DNA from: an uncultured Prevotella sp. | Lineage (GTDB): Bacteria; Bacteroidota; Bacteroidia; Bacteroidales; Bacteroidaceae | Assembly: GCA_958369755.1 (NCBI GenBank) | Contig: CATXJC010000008.1 | Location: 1-50,344 of the forward strand | DNA: 50,344 nucleotides | Direction: 5' to 3' | Shown here: positions 24,220-33,215 of the stretch, piece after piece | Layout: each line of letters opens with the position of its first letter | How positions within the stretch are numbered: the stretch's first letter is position 1 | Program-made: the position numbers and the translations under genes | Notes under the pieces: generated by a model | Database searches by the model: none | Seen by the model: only the letters and a program-made list of their open reading frames with translations | Told to the model about the DNA's origin: nothing

Positions 24220-25365
24220 ATGAACAAGATACCATTCGAATATGGTTCTATCGCTGAAAATGAATATTTCATTGATAGAATTGAAGATAGAAGAGACCTC
24301 AAGACTTTTCTTGGAGGAGGCATCAACGTGATGCTGATTTCTCCAAGAAGATGGGGTAAGTCTTCCCTTGTCAAAGCCGCAATGGAAGAGCTGAAGCAAG
24401 AGCAGAAGGATGTGAGAGTATGCTATCTGGATGCCTTCAAGATTTTCTCTGAGGAAGAGTTCTACAACAAGTTTGCAAGTGCAGTACTCCAGGGCGTTTC
24501 TTCCACTATGGAAAAGAGATGGGCCGACATTGTAAAGTTCGTTCAATCCATATCTCCAAGCCTCACCATCAACAGCGACCCAGTGAATGCTGTAGAAGTA
24601 AATCTGAACTTCAAGCCCCTGAAGGAAAGTGCCGAGGAAATTCTCAATCTTCCAGAAAAGATTGCCAAGGCAAAAGGCATCCATGTCATCGTGTGCATTG
24701 ATGAGTTCCAACAATTGGCAAACCTGCCCGACTGGAAGCGCCTGGAAGGAACCATGCGTTCGGTGTGGCAGGGACAACATAGTACGACCTATTGTCTCTA
24801 TGGCAGTAAACGCCACATGATGATGGATATATTCGGCAACTCGAAGAATCCATTCTACCGTTTTGGACAGATGATGACATTGAAGAAGATAGCCAAGGAA
24901 TACTGGAAGCCTTTCATCCACGACAGTTTCTACAATTATGGCAAGTCTATCAGCGATGAAATGATAGAGCGAATCTGCAATGCCGTGCAATGCCACTCCT
25001 GGTACATGCAGCAATTCTGCTTTCTCATCTGGACACGTACGGCAACAGAGGTGACAGAGGAAATCTACCAGTCACAGCTTACCAAACTTCTGGATACCAA
25101 TGCCGATATGTTCATTACCGATATTGATGGAATGCCTGCCTCACAAATAGCATTCCTGCGTGCCGTCTGTATGGGAGAGACTCATTTCAATGCCCAACAG
25201 GTTGTAGCAGAATATGGACTCGGTGCTCCACGCACCATCACCAAGAACAAAAAGACTCTTGTAGAAAGAGACTTCATTGAGAAATCGGGCGATGGCTTCA
25301 AGATGGTTGACCCCGTCTTCGAACTGTGGTTCAAACGGGAATACAGCAATATCTTACCTCAATAA
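24220..25365 (+). CDS. AAA family ATPase, archaeal-type group
   Basis: A 381-aa soluble ATPase. It starts IPFEYGSIAENEYFIDR, then the P-loop SPRRWGKSSLVK (residues ~45-56), Walker B HVIVCIDEFQQL near 154, and the sensor-like YCLYGSKRHMM. A C-terminal winged-helix-like end follows (VVAEYGLGAPRTITKNKKTLVERDFI, then DPVFELWFKRE). This is the AAA-ATPase group with a DNA-binding-like C-terminus that is widespread and poorly understood in Bacteroidota and archaea. It lies next to a truncated inverted copy of itself and behind a 20-bp palindrome that may be its operator. Confidence 0.75.
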   Translation: MNKIPFEYGSIAENEYFIDRIEDRRDLKTFLGGGINVMLISPRRWGKSSLVKAAMEELKQEQKDVRVCYLDAFKIFSEEEFYNKFASAVLQGVSSTMEKRWADIVKFVQSISPSLTINSDPVNAVEVNLNFKPLKESAEEILNLPEKIAKAKGIHVIVCIDEFQQLANLPDWKRLEGTMRSVWQGQHSTTYCLYGSKRHMMMDIFGNSKNPFYRFGQMMTLKKIAKEYWKPFIHDSFYNYGKSISDEMIERICNAVQCHSWYMQQFCFLIWTRTATEVTEEIYQSQLTKLLDTNADMFITDIDGMPASQIAFLRAVCMGETHFNAQQVVAEYGLGAPRTITKNKKTLVERDFIEKSGDGFKMVDPVFELWFKREYSNILPQ

Positions 25366-25393
25366 AACATAGAAAAACTATATAAACAATTAA

Positions 25394-25428
25394 TCCCCCA
25401 TCACGCAGCCATAGCGTGGTGGGGAATT
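25394..25428 (+). terminator. Hairpin after the ATPase gene
   Basis: CCCCATCACGC and GCGTGGTGGGG form an 11-bp stem with one G-U pair around AGCCATA. It is followed by AATTGCC rather than a T-tract, so termination is uncertain. Confidence 0.45.
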
Positions 25429-25516
25429 GCCAAACCGTCATACTACTATTATTTCTCATTATGATAAAGTTTCATAAATAATCAGCTCATTTATAATTAC
25501 CTTCGAGCTTATTTTA

Positions 25517-25524
25517 TAATTTTG
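25517..25524 (+). promoter_or_regulatory. -7 box placed 5 bases before ATG
   Basis: TAATTTTG (25517-25524), then CACCC, then the ATG at 25530. No clear -33 box. A leaderless or nearly leaderless transcript is predicted. Confidence 0.5.
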
Positions 25525-25529
25525 CACCC

Positions 25530-27353
25530 ATGAAACAGATTATTCATAGACTATTTCCACATACGCTGTGGAACAGAGAGACGACAACCCTCTGGGGATG
25601 CGCCTTCGGAAAACTCATATTGTTTGACATCATCTGGTGCCTACAGACCACCTTTACCTCGTTCTCGCTGCCCGAGGTGTATGTCAACTCCATCTTGGTA
25701 GCACTCATCCTGCTCCTGCCACTGATGCTCACGGGCAAGAAATGGACGGAGTATCTGCTGCTCTTCATCGTGGACGGACTGCTGATAAGCAATCTGATGT
25801 ATAGCCGCACATATAATTCGGCGATACCCTTGGAGAGCTATCTGCTGGCAGGCAACCTGAGCGACTTCACCGCCAGCGTCATAGACTCCATGCGACTCAT
25901 CGACATCCTGCTACCGCTATCTACCATCGCCAGCATCCTATACATATATAATAAGGTGAAAAAACAGCAGGCAGGAAAGGCTTCAATAGCCCAGACATCC
26001 CAAGCCAGCTATGGATTGCGACTCAAGCAATACCTCTGCACCCTGCTCGTGGTGTTCCTTGTATCCGCAATGCAAGTGATGACAAGAGGCGGTTGGCAGC
26101 AAGCATTTACCCGTTTGCAAAATGCCAATTACTATACTTGCGCCGTGCCAATGTATACCATTTTTGGCAACTTGATACACCAAGGAATGCAAACTCAGAC
26201 TCCATTTACGCCCCAAATGAAGGCGGAAATAGAGGCTTGGCAGAAACAGCAGCCATCTTATAAAGCCCTGCCAGATAGCATCGATAAGAAAAAAACATTG
26301 GTCGTTATCTTCTGCGAATCGCTGGAAAGTTGGGTTATCAACAAGAAGGTGGAGGGCAAAGAAATCACCCCTAACCTCAATGCTGCCATTGCTGACAGCC
26401 ATACCCTATATGCCCCCTATGTACTGACACAGGTGAAAGGTGGTCGCTCTATTGATGGACAACTACTGGTAAACACAGGACTTCTGCCACTGATGAATGG
26501 TTGCTATGCTATGCAGTGCCAGAACACCACCTATCCATCGCTTGCCAAAGCGCTCAAAGAGCAACATCAGGCTAAGTCATATCTGATGACGGTTGACAAG
26601 CCAGTAACCTGGAACCAGGAAATCGTAGCTCACAACTTTGGGATAGATACCCTGTTCTGCAATGACAGTTGGATCAATGACGAGAAAGTAGGTAGCAGAA
26701 AGAAACTGGGCGATGTCTCATTTATGAAGCAAATCGTCAAGAAGCTAAAAAGCAGCAACATTCTCAGCAATGGGCAGAGCACATTCCTCCAGATAGTCAC
26801 CTATTCTGGTCATAACCCATTCGTATTGCCAGACAACTTGAAGCGCATCCACTTCAAGGGTTCCTATCCCGAGAAGATGTGCGACTATATGACGATGGCC
26901 AATTATACCGACCACGGACTGGGCATCCTGCTCCGCTATCTGAAGAGCCGACCAGACTATAAGGACATGATGATAGTGCTCATCGGCGACCATGAGGGTC
27001 TCGCAGCCGACCGCAAGCCTATCTGCGCTTCGCCTGCCGCCAAGGGCATCGTGAGCGACAAGCAGTTCACACCATTCATCGTGGTCAATGCTCCTGTAGA
27101 GGGTATATATAATAAGGTGATGGGGCAAGTCGACCAATACCCTACCATCCTGAACCTGATGCATCTGGATAGCTACACATGGAAGGGTATGGGACAGAGC
27201 ATTCTCGACCCGAAGAAACAACCTGCCGCCGTGGGCTCAGACAATATGAACGTGGAGAAGACTGGAATTGTCTCTAACCAAGAAATCAAAAGACTCTCGG
27301 AGGCTCATCGCATATCCGACTTACTCATAAGATACAACAAGATAGTAAAATAA
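25530..27353 (+). CDS. LtaS-like phosphoglycerol/phosphoethanolamine transferase
   Basis: A 607-aa membrane enzyme of the alkaline phosphatase/sulfatase clan. Five N-terminal helices lie in residues ~25-185. The extracytoplasmic catalytic domain has metal and nucleophile positions matching LtaS: Glu263 (CESLESW), Ser307 in GGRSIDGQ (LtaS has Thr), His428 (SGHNP), and Asp487-His488 (IGDHEG). In a Gram-negative without lipoteichoic acid it probably moves phosphoglycerol or phosphoethanolamine from phospholipid onto an LPS or capsular sugar. It is followed after one base by an ArnT-like gene, so the two are translated together and likely modify the same acceptor. Confidence 0.8.
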   Translation: MKQIIHRLFPHTLWNRETTTLWGCAFGKLILFDIIWCLQTTFTSFSLPEVYVNSILVALILLLPLMLTGKKWTEYLLLFIVDGLLISNLMYSRTYNSAIPLESYLLAGNLSDFTASVIDSMRLIDILLPLSTIASILYIYNKVKKQQAGKASIAQTSQASYGLRLKQYLCTLLVVFLVSAMQVMTRGGWQQAFTRLQNANYYTCAVPMYTIFGNLIHQGMQTQTPFTPQMKAEIEAWQKQQPSYKALPDSIDKKKTLVVIFCESLESWVINKKVEGKEITPNLNAAIADSHTLYAPYVLTQVKGGRSIDGQLLVNTGLLPLMNGCYAMQCQNTTYPSLAKALKEQHQAKSYLMTVDKPVTWNQEIVAHNFGIDTLFCNDSWINDEKVGSRKKLGDVSFMKQIVKKLKSSNILSNGQSTFLQIVTYSGHNPFVLPDNLKRIHFKGSYPEKMCDYMTMANYTDHGLGILLRYLKSRPDYKDMMIVLIGDHEGLAADRKPICASPAAKGIVSDKQFTPFIVVNAPVEGIYNKVMGQVDQYPTILNLMHLDSYTWKGMGQSILDPKKQPAAVGSDNMNVEKTGIVSNQEIKRLSEAHRISDLLIRYNKIVK

Positions 27354-27354
27354 T

Positions 27355-29061
27355 ATGGACAAGACATATAAGAAAGCATTCTGGCTCATCATCATCCTGG
27401 CTATCGTGATGATGACTCCATTCCTCGGACTCTCTGATTTCAATACCAAAGGAGAGCCGCGCGAGGCGGTGGTTGCCTACACCATGCTGGAGCATGGCAA
27501 CTGGATTCTGCCCATCAACAATGGTGGCGACATCCCCTATAAGCCACCTTTCTTCCACTGGTGCATCGCATTCTTCAGCCTCATCGCCGGTCACGTGAAT
27601 GAATATACCTCGCGTCTTCCATCCGCCGTATCGCTGGTATTGATGACCATCGGCGGCTTCATATTCTATGCCAAGCGCAAGGATACACAAACCAGCCTCA
27701 TCACAGCCTTCCTCACGCTCACCGCCTTCGAGGTGCACCGTGCGGGAATGAACTGCCGTGTAGATATGGTAAACTCCGCCCTGATGGTGGGAGCTATGTA
27801 TCTGCTCTACCGCTGGTGGGAGAAGGGAAAGCACCAGCTGCCTTGGCTTGCCATCCTCTGCATGAGCGGCGCCACGCTGACCAAGGGTCCTGTGGGCATC
27901 ATCCTGCCATGCTTCGTGATGGGCGTATTCATGCTTACCCAGCGCGAGAACTTCTGGGGCATCGTATGGCGCATGGCTCTAACCGCCCTGCTCTCGCTCA
28001 TCATCCCATTCTGCTGGTACTATGCTGCTTATCTGCAAGGTGGCGACGAGTTCCTGCGACTGGTGAAGGAAGAGAACATCGACCGATTCATGGGCAAGAT
28101 GGCATACGAATCGCACGAGAACCCGGCGTGGTACAACCTGCTCACACTCGTGATGGGTTGGGCTCCTTATACCTTATTATTACTGTTCTCGCTCTTCATC
28201 CTGCCATGGAAGAAGTTCTCAAAGACCCGGTTCCTGGAGAATGCGAAGAAGGCTACTCCGCTGCAGGTGTTCACCTGGCTCGCCTTCCTCCTGGTGCTCT
28301 TCTTCTACTGCATCCCTAAGAGCAAGCGCAGCGTCTATCTGCTGCCATGCTATCCGTTCATGGCTTATCTCATAGCTGAATACATCGTTTGGATGATGAA
28401 GGAGAAGGTGGGAGCCATCAAGGTATATGCAGGGGTGATTGCCTCGCTGGCAGTTATCCTCGTGATTGCTACGCTTGTTATACGAACAGGCTGCATACCA
28501 GATACCATTTTCCATGGCAAGCATGCTGCCGACAACATCGCCATGCTCCATGCCATAAGGGAATCTACTCATGGTATCCTATTCTATGTATGCTATATGT
28601 TTCTTATAATAGGGGCTTATCATACCTTCAAGGCACTCAAGAAAAAAGAGACAAGCCAAATGATGAGATATACATTGGTGATGATTATCGCACTTTTCAT
28701 CACACTCGACTCCACCCTGCAGCCTGCCGTGCTCAACACCAAGGCAGACAAGCATCTGGCGCCGGTTATCGAAAAGAAGTTTGATACAGGTAAGCTTTAC
28801 TCCTATATGTCGATAGAGATGATGCATTTCTTCAGCCTCAACTTCTATCTGGGCGATAAGATTCAGCAGTTTGACAAGGTATTGCCGCAGGATGGCGTGC
28901 TGATGATTCCTGAAAGCGACGTGCCAGACTTCAAGGAGAAATTCGGAAGGGACTATACCTTCCAGAAGGTTTGGGAAGTAAAGAAGACGGTGGAATGGCA
29001 CAGCAAGGTAGGCTTCTACAAATTTGTGAAGACAAGTGCCAATATCGCACAGAACAAATAA
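27355..29061 (+). CDS. ArnT-like GT-C glycosyltransferase (GT39/GT83)
   Basis: A 568-aa polytopic protein with ~11-12 helices. The first periplasmic loop has the acidic catalytic motif: GLSDFNTKGEPREAV at residues ~25-39, including the conserved Glu-Pro-Arg. Next come IPYKPPFFHWCIAFFSLI, SRLPSA and, later, TKGPVG. These are ArnT/PMT family marks; the enzyme transfers a sugar from undecaprenyl phosphate to lipid A or glycan at the periplasmic face. Together with the GtrB-like GT2 on the opposite strand (29154-30086), which would make the lipid-linked donor, it forms a plausible modification route. A strong terminator follows. Confidence 0.83.
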   Translation: MDKTYKKAFWLIIILAIVMMTPFLGLSDFNTKGEPREAVVAYTMLEHGNWILPINNGGDIPYKPPFFHWCIAFFSLIAGHVNEYTSRLPSAVSLVLMTIGGFIFYAKRKDTQTSLITAFLTLTAFEVHRAGMNCRVDMVNSALMVGAMYLLYRWWEKGKHQLPWLAILCMSGATLTKGPVGIILPCFVMGVFMLTQRENFWGIVWRMALTALLSLIIPFCWYYAAYLQGGDEFLRLVKEENIDRFMGKMAYESHENPAWYNLLTLVMGWAPYTLLLLFSLFILPWKKFSKTRFLENAKKATPLQVFTWLAFLLVLFFYCIPKSKRSVYLLPCYPFMAYLIAEYIVWMMKEKVGAIKVYAGVIASLAVILVIATLVIRTGCIPDTIFHGKHAADNIAMLHAIRESTHGILFYVCYMFLIIGAYHTFKALKKKETSQMMRYTLVMIIALFITLDSTLQPAVLNTKADKHLAPVIEKKFDTGKLYSYMSIEMMHFFSLNFYLGDKIQQFDKVLPQDGVLMIPESDVPDFKEKFGRDYTFQKVWEVKKTVEWHSKVGFYKFVKTSANIAQNK

Positions 29062-29063
29062 CA

Positions 29064-29113
29064 AGATACAAAAAAGCATCGGAACTCATAATCCCGATGC
29101 TTTTTTTGTATCT
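29064..29113. terminator. Bidirectional terminator between ArnT-like and GT2 genes
   Basis: Arms 29064-29082 and 29094-29113 form a ~19-bp stem with GCATCGG/CCGATGC at the top and A/T tracts at the base, giving U-tracts on either strand. Confidence 0.88.
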
Positions 29114-29153
29114 ATCAAATTGATATTCTTCTTATTTATTTTCTTCGATAAGA

Positions 29154-30086
29154 TTATACTCTTTCTTCGATAAAGTATCGAGGACGGCGCTTCACCTCGG
29201 TATAAATCTTGCCGATATAGACACCTGTGATGCCCACACCCGTGGTGATGATGCCACCGATAAACCACATGGAAACGAGCAGGGAGGTCCAGCCCTGGAT
29301 GGTCTTGCCCTGGAAATGCTCCACCAAGGCAAAGATAATCATGATGATTGCTACTAAAGTCATCGCCAGACCCAGGAAGGTGATAAACTTCAATGGTGCC
29401 ACGGAGAACGAAGTGATGCCATCGATACTGAAGCTCAGCATCTTGGTGAGCGGATACTTGCTCTCACCTGCCTCGCGTGCCTTGCGGTCGTAATAGACGA
29501 ATCCCTCACGGAACCCCAACTGGCGGACGATGGCCCTGAGGAAGAGATTGCGCTCGGAGTACTGCATCAGCGCCTTCAGGGTGCGGTTGGTCATCATGCG
29601 GAAGTCGGCATGGTTATACACTGTATCCTTATCCACGCTCTGCATCAGCTTATAGAAAGCCTGGGCGGTGAATCGCTTGAAGAAGGTATCGGTCTTGCGC
29701 TCCTTGCGCACACCATAGATGATATCCTTGCCTTCCTGCACCTGCTGAACCATATCGATGATGACATTCTCATCATCCTGCAGGTCAGCATCGATACTTA
29801 CCATCGCATCGCAATGATCCACAGCCGCCTCCATTCCTGCCCAGAGTGCATTCTGATGTCCCCGGTTATGAGATAACTTGATGCCGTGTACATACTTGTG
29901 CTCCTTGGCAGCATCGGAAATCATCTGCCAGGTACGGTCACGACTTCCATCGTCAACAAAGAGCAACTCCGTGTCGGCGTCAGTTTTTACCTTGATGGTC
30001 TTGATCAGATTGCCAAGCACCACCAGGGTCTTCGGCAATACCGCTTCCTCGTTATAGCAAGGAATCACTATGAATATCTTCATCAC
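29154..30086 (-). CDS. Glycosyltransferase family 2, GtrB/ArnC-like
   Basis: A 310-aa enzyme. The GT-A domain opens IFIVIPCYNEEAVLP, has LLFVDDGSRDRT, and the DxD motif SIDADLQDD near residues 96-104. Two C-terminal membrane helices lie at ~235-258 and ~268-292. This is the dolichyl/undecaprenyl-phosphate sugar synthase group (DPM1, GtrB, ArnC). It should attach a sugar to undecaprenyl phosphate on the cytosolic face for use by a GT-C enzyme, here probably the ArnT-like neighbour. Start may be either of two adjacent ATGs (30086 or 30083). A TATTTTTG box lies upstream (30135-30128, minus). Confidence 0.87.
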   Translation of the reverse strand: MMKIFIVIPCYNEEAVLPKTLVVLGNLIKTIKVKTDADTELLFVDDGSRDRTWQMISDAAKEHKYVHGIKLSHNRGHQNALWAGMEAAVDHCDAMVSIDADLQDDENVIIDMVQQVQEGKDIIYGVRKERKTDTFFKRFTAQAFYKLMQSVDKDTVYNHADFRMMTNRTLKALMQYSERNLFLRAIVRQLGFREGFVYYDRKAREAGESKYPLTKMLSFSIDGITSFSVAPLKFITFLGLAMTLVAIIMIIFALVEHFQGKTIQGWTSLLVSMWFIGGIITTGVGITGVYIGKIYTEVKRRPRYFIEERV

Positions 30087-30250
30087 TTCTCTTTTTTTTC
30101 ATCATTAGCATAGATACATATCAATTGCAAAAATACCCCGATTTTCTTACATACACAAATAAAACGCCAGTTTTTTTATAATCTTGCATCATATTCCTGA
30201 AAAGAAGGACTGGGAAAGCAGTATAAATCCCAGATTTTACCACTTTCACC

Positions 30251-32323
30251 TCACCACTTCCACTTCACCTGTACCTCTAGATCCATCTGATGAGAACCGG
30301 CGATTTCCTGTAAGCCGGAAGAGATGTGGGTGCGGTCGAAATAATCGGTGCTGCCCAGCTTTGCGATTACCAGCAGATGATGGCTGATTTCCGAACGCGC
30401 CACCAGGGCATAGCGGATGCCCTCGCCAAAGTAACTGCCAAAACTCATCTGATAAAGCAAGCCCGGCTCATAGGCATAGATGCGACTGGCGAAATCCTGG
30501 GTGTGAAAATAGCTGAAACTGCCCTGCAGTCTCAGCCACCGCCAATGATATCCGATGTTTTCATTCAGCAGATAACCGCTGCTGGAAGCATTCCCAGTAC
30601 CGCTGCCCGCATTCCCTTCGCGGTACTTCGTATAATCCACACTCGTCTTGGAACTCCAGTTTTTCGTGGTAACACTGGCATAGAAACGGAGACGACCGGT
30701 AGCGTTTCCCGCCTTTTCCTTATAGCGGACCCGGGCTCCCAGTGTCCAGGAACGGGCAGGATGATAGAGGATATTCAGCAGATGATCCCAGCTCTGCGTA
30801 CTCTGACGGGTATGATACTTAGGCCAGGCAAAATAGGCAAAGTCGCTATAGGCGGTAATGGTCCAGCGACTGCCTGGCGACCACGTAGCCCCCACATACA
30901 TGCCGTTTTCATCCTGCACGCTGCTTCCCTCGGCAAAGCTGTTGCTGAACAGGGAATAGTATCTGGCAGAATAGAACCGTTGCATAGCCGTGAGCGAGAA
31001 ATGGTCGGAAAACTGATAAGAAGCAGCATTGAGCGTGGCGACGGCTCCACAATCACCCGTTGCCGTTTCGCCACCTATCGTCCAGCGATGGGAAATATAG
31101 CCATAATCTACACTCACATTCCAGAAGGCATCACCTTCGGGAGCAAAACGCTTGTACAACTGCACCTTTTCTGGCATCAGCGGAAGGGAGAACGAAGTAT
31201 AGAAACCAGTGGCTCCGATATGCCAGCCCTGATGGCGATAGTTGATATTGCCACCCACCAGCATATTGGAGGCTATATCCTGCTTGGCTATCTCCTTGCG
31301 TGTACGGTGCAGACCGGTCTTGAGTATGGTCTTGATGCCTCCTTCATCACTCAGCGTGGCATCTATCTTGCGATAAGAGAGGAATCCGGTAAGGTCAAGT
31401 CCCTTCAACAAGGTATAGGTGGCTGCAGCTCCCTGCAGATAGTTGGCAGAAGAGCGGGAGGAATGAACTTTGACCTGGCTGGTGGTTCTGCCCAGCGAGG
31501 ACAGTACCGAGAGTTTGCCGAAGCTGAAGTCGTTGTTGAGAATCAGTCCCATTCCCTCGTGCAGCCGATACCTGCCCAGGGTGATATTCTTCCATCTGCC
31601 TAATTTCCTGACTTGCAGATAGAAGGAATAGAAATCATATCCCAGGTTGTTCCTGCCGCTTCCGAAAGGTTCGCCCGCATCCTGGGCACCAACGAATCCC
31701 ATCTTCACATAGTCGCCATACCTGAACTGATAGCGCACCCCGTGCCTATACTTATATCCCAGGTATCCATCGGCTCCCTTGCCATCGCCCTTGCGCTCAT
31801 AGAAAGGCACTTTCACCATTCCCATCACCTCGTGCTTGCCATACTTCAGGATATTCTTCAGGCTCGGGAACTGCTGGCGGGGAGTCTCGTCGGCTACATA
31901 GAAGAAGCTGTTCATCAACTGCCGCTGATACCAGCTGATACTGGGGATGAGAGCCAGTTCTGCCATCGTCTTCATCCCATGATAGCGATGGAGATATGCC
32001 TGGATATCCTCTACCTGCGAAGGGGTGAGGAAAGGCAGATGCTCCATCTCTTCGCGGGTAGCCGTATTCAGATTCAGCGGATGCTGCGCCAGCTCCTCCA
32101 GTTCCTCCTCATAATCCTCCCAGGCAGTCTGTTCGAAATCCTCCATCTCCGAGAGTTCCATCAGATATTCCTGCCAAGGTTGCGAAGAGACATACTTCTC
32201 CCTATCTTCTTCCGACAGGGAAGAGGAGTCCTGGGCACAAACAGAAGGGTCATAGAATAACTGGGAGCTGCCTATGAGAAACAGTTTCAACAAAAAGCGG
32301 ATGATAGGTTGCCAATACTTCAT
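30251..32323 (-). CDS. Outer-membrane protein: helix-hairpin-helix plus beta-barrel
   Basis: A 690-aa exported protein. The signal peptide ends VCA|QDS near residue 30. Residues ~35-80 are very acidic. A ComEA-like helix-hairpin-helix follows at about 83-110 (LNLNTATREEMEHLPFLTPSQVEDI), with a second degenerate copy to ~135. From ~150 to the end the sequence alternates aromatic and polar residues in many short strands and closes QMDLEVQVKWKW, typical of an outer-membrane barrel with C-terminal aromatic. HhH plus barrel occurs across Bacteroidota without assigned function; DNA uptake is a guess from the HhH alone. TATCTTTG (32360-32353, minus) lies 30 bases before ATG. Confidence 0.72.
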   Translation of the reverse strand: MKYWQPIIRFLLKLFLIGSSQLFYDPSVCAQDSSSLSEEDREKYVSSQPWQEYLMELSEMEDFEQTAWEDYEEELEELAQHPLNLNTATREEMEHLPFLTPSQVEDIQAYLHRYHGMKTMAELALIPSISWYQRQLMNSFFYVADETPRQQFPSLKNILKYGKHEVMGMVKVPFYERKGDGKGADGYLGYKYRHGVRYQFRYGDYVKMGFVGAQDAGEPFGSGRNNLGYDFYSFYLQVRKLGRWKNITLGRYRLHEGMGLILNNDFSFGKLSVLSSLGRTTSQVKVHSSRSSANYLQGAAATYTLLKGLDLTGFLSYRKIDATLSDEGGIKTILKTGLHRTRKEIAKQDIASNMLVGGNINYRHQGWHIGATGFYTSFSLPLMPEKVQLYKRFAPEGDAFWNVSVDYGYISHRWTIGGETATGDCGAVATLNAASYQFSDHFSLTAMQRFYSARYYSLFSNSFAEGSSVQDENGMYVGATWSPGSRWTITAYSDFAYFAWPKYHTRQSTQSWDHLLNILYHPARSWTLGARVRYKEKAGNATGRLRFYASVTTKNWSSKTSVDYTKYREGNAGSGTGNASSSGYLLNENIGYHWRWLRLQGSFSYFHTQDFASRIYAYEPGLLYQMSFGSYFGEGIRYALVARSEISHHLLVIAKLGSTDYFDRTHISSGLQEIAGSHQMDLEVQVKWKW

Positions 32324-32424
32324 AGACAGGCAAAAGAATTATTAAATTTCCACAAAGATACTGCGAAATTCTGAAAATGAGTAAGAAAAGAGTAACTTTC
32401 TTTCTCTAAATGGGAAATTATCTG

Positions 32425-32432
32425 TAATTTTG
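32425..32432 (+). promoter_or_regulatory. -7 box of the DUF4294 gene
   Basis: TAATTTTG at 32425-32432, with a leader of about 95 bases to the ATG at 32532. The -33 box is poor. Confidence 0.45.
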
Positions 32433-32531
32433 CGGCATAATTAGAAATAGAAGAGGATTACACCTCTTTATATATATAAGAGATGCTCCGGACAGGGAGC
32501 GGATTATTTAAATTGGATCAAGAAGATTTTT

Positions 32532-33170
32532 ATGAAACAGAAGATATTCTTTTTGCTGGCGATGCTCTTCTGCATCACGCTGCAGACAATGGCACAGACG
32601 GATGACGACAAACCTGAAAACAAGGAAGTCGATATGGATGTTCCTACCTTCGAACCGATGGTGAAGGTGGGAAAGGTGCTGCTCGACCACGACAGCATAC
32701 AGTATGTACAGGTGAACAACGTGTATGTTTATCCACAGCCGGTGTTCAAGAACGCCAAGGAAAGAATGGCGTACAACCGTCTGGTATATAACATCAAGAA
32801 AGTTCTGCCGATAGCCAAGGAGGTGAGAAAGATCATCATCGAAACGGGTGACTATCTGGAAACCCTGCCCAACAAGAAGGCGAAGGATGCGCACATGAAG
32901 CTAGTGGAGAAAAGCATCAAGCAGGAATATACACCGAGAATGAAGAAACTCACCTATGCACAGGGCAAGCTCTGCATCAAACTGGTGTATCGTGAGTGCA
33001 ATTCATCCTCCTATCACCTTATCCAGGCATTCCTCGGTCCTATCCGTGCCGGCTTCTATCAGGCTTTCGCCGCCCTCTTCGGTGCCAGCCTCAACAAGAA
33101 ATATGATCCGAACGGAGTGGATAGGCTCACGGAAAGAGTGGTGAGACAGGTGGAATCAGGACAGATTTAA
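32532..33170 (+). CDS. DUF4294 exported protein
   Basis: A 212-aa protein. The signal peptide ends TMA|QTD near residue 21, again with Gln first. An acidic stretch is followed by the DUF4294 core: YVYPQPVFKNAKERMAYNRLV, then KVLPIAKEV, then LCIKLVYRECNSSSYHLIQ and LGPIRAGFYQAFAALFG. Function of the family is unknown; it is nearly universal in Bacteroidota. It diverges from the HhH/barrel gene. Its 3' flank holds two tandem arrays and then a strong terminator at 33411, so the arrays would be transcribed as a long 3' UTR. Confidence 0.8.
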   Translation: MKQKIFFLLAMLFCITLQTMAQTDDDKPENKEVDMDVPTFEPMVKVGKVLLDHDSIQYVQVNNVYVYPQPVFKNAKERMAYNRLVYNIKKVLPIAKEVRKIIIETGDYLETLPNKKAKDAHMKLVEKSIKQEYTPRMKKLTYAQGKLCIKLVYRECNSSSYHLIQAFLGPIRAGFYQAFAALFGASLNKKYDPNGVDRLTERVVRQVESGQI

Positions 33171-33215
33171 TCATACTCCTTATTAAGAAAACCAATACCC
33201 TTAGGGAAAGTTGTG

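Noticed and set aside
30326..31603. 425-codon frame on the plus strand
   Set aside because: Antisense to the HhH/beta-barrel gene, which has a signal peptide, HhH motifs and barrel pattern.
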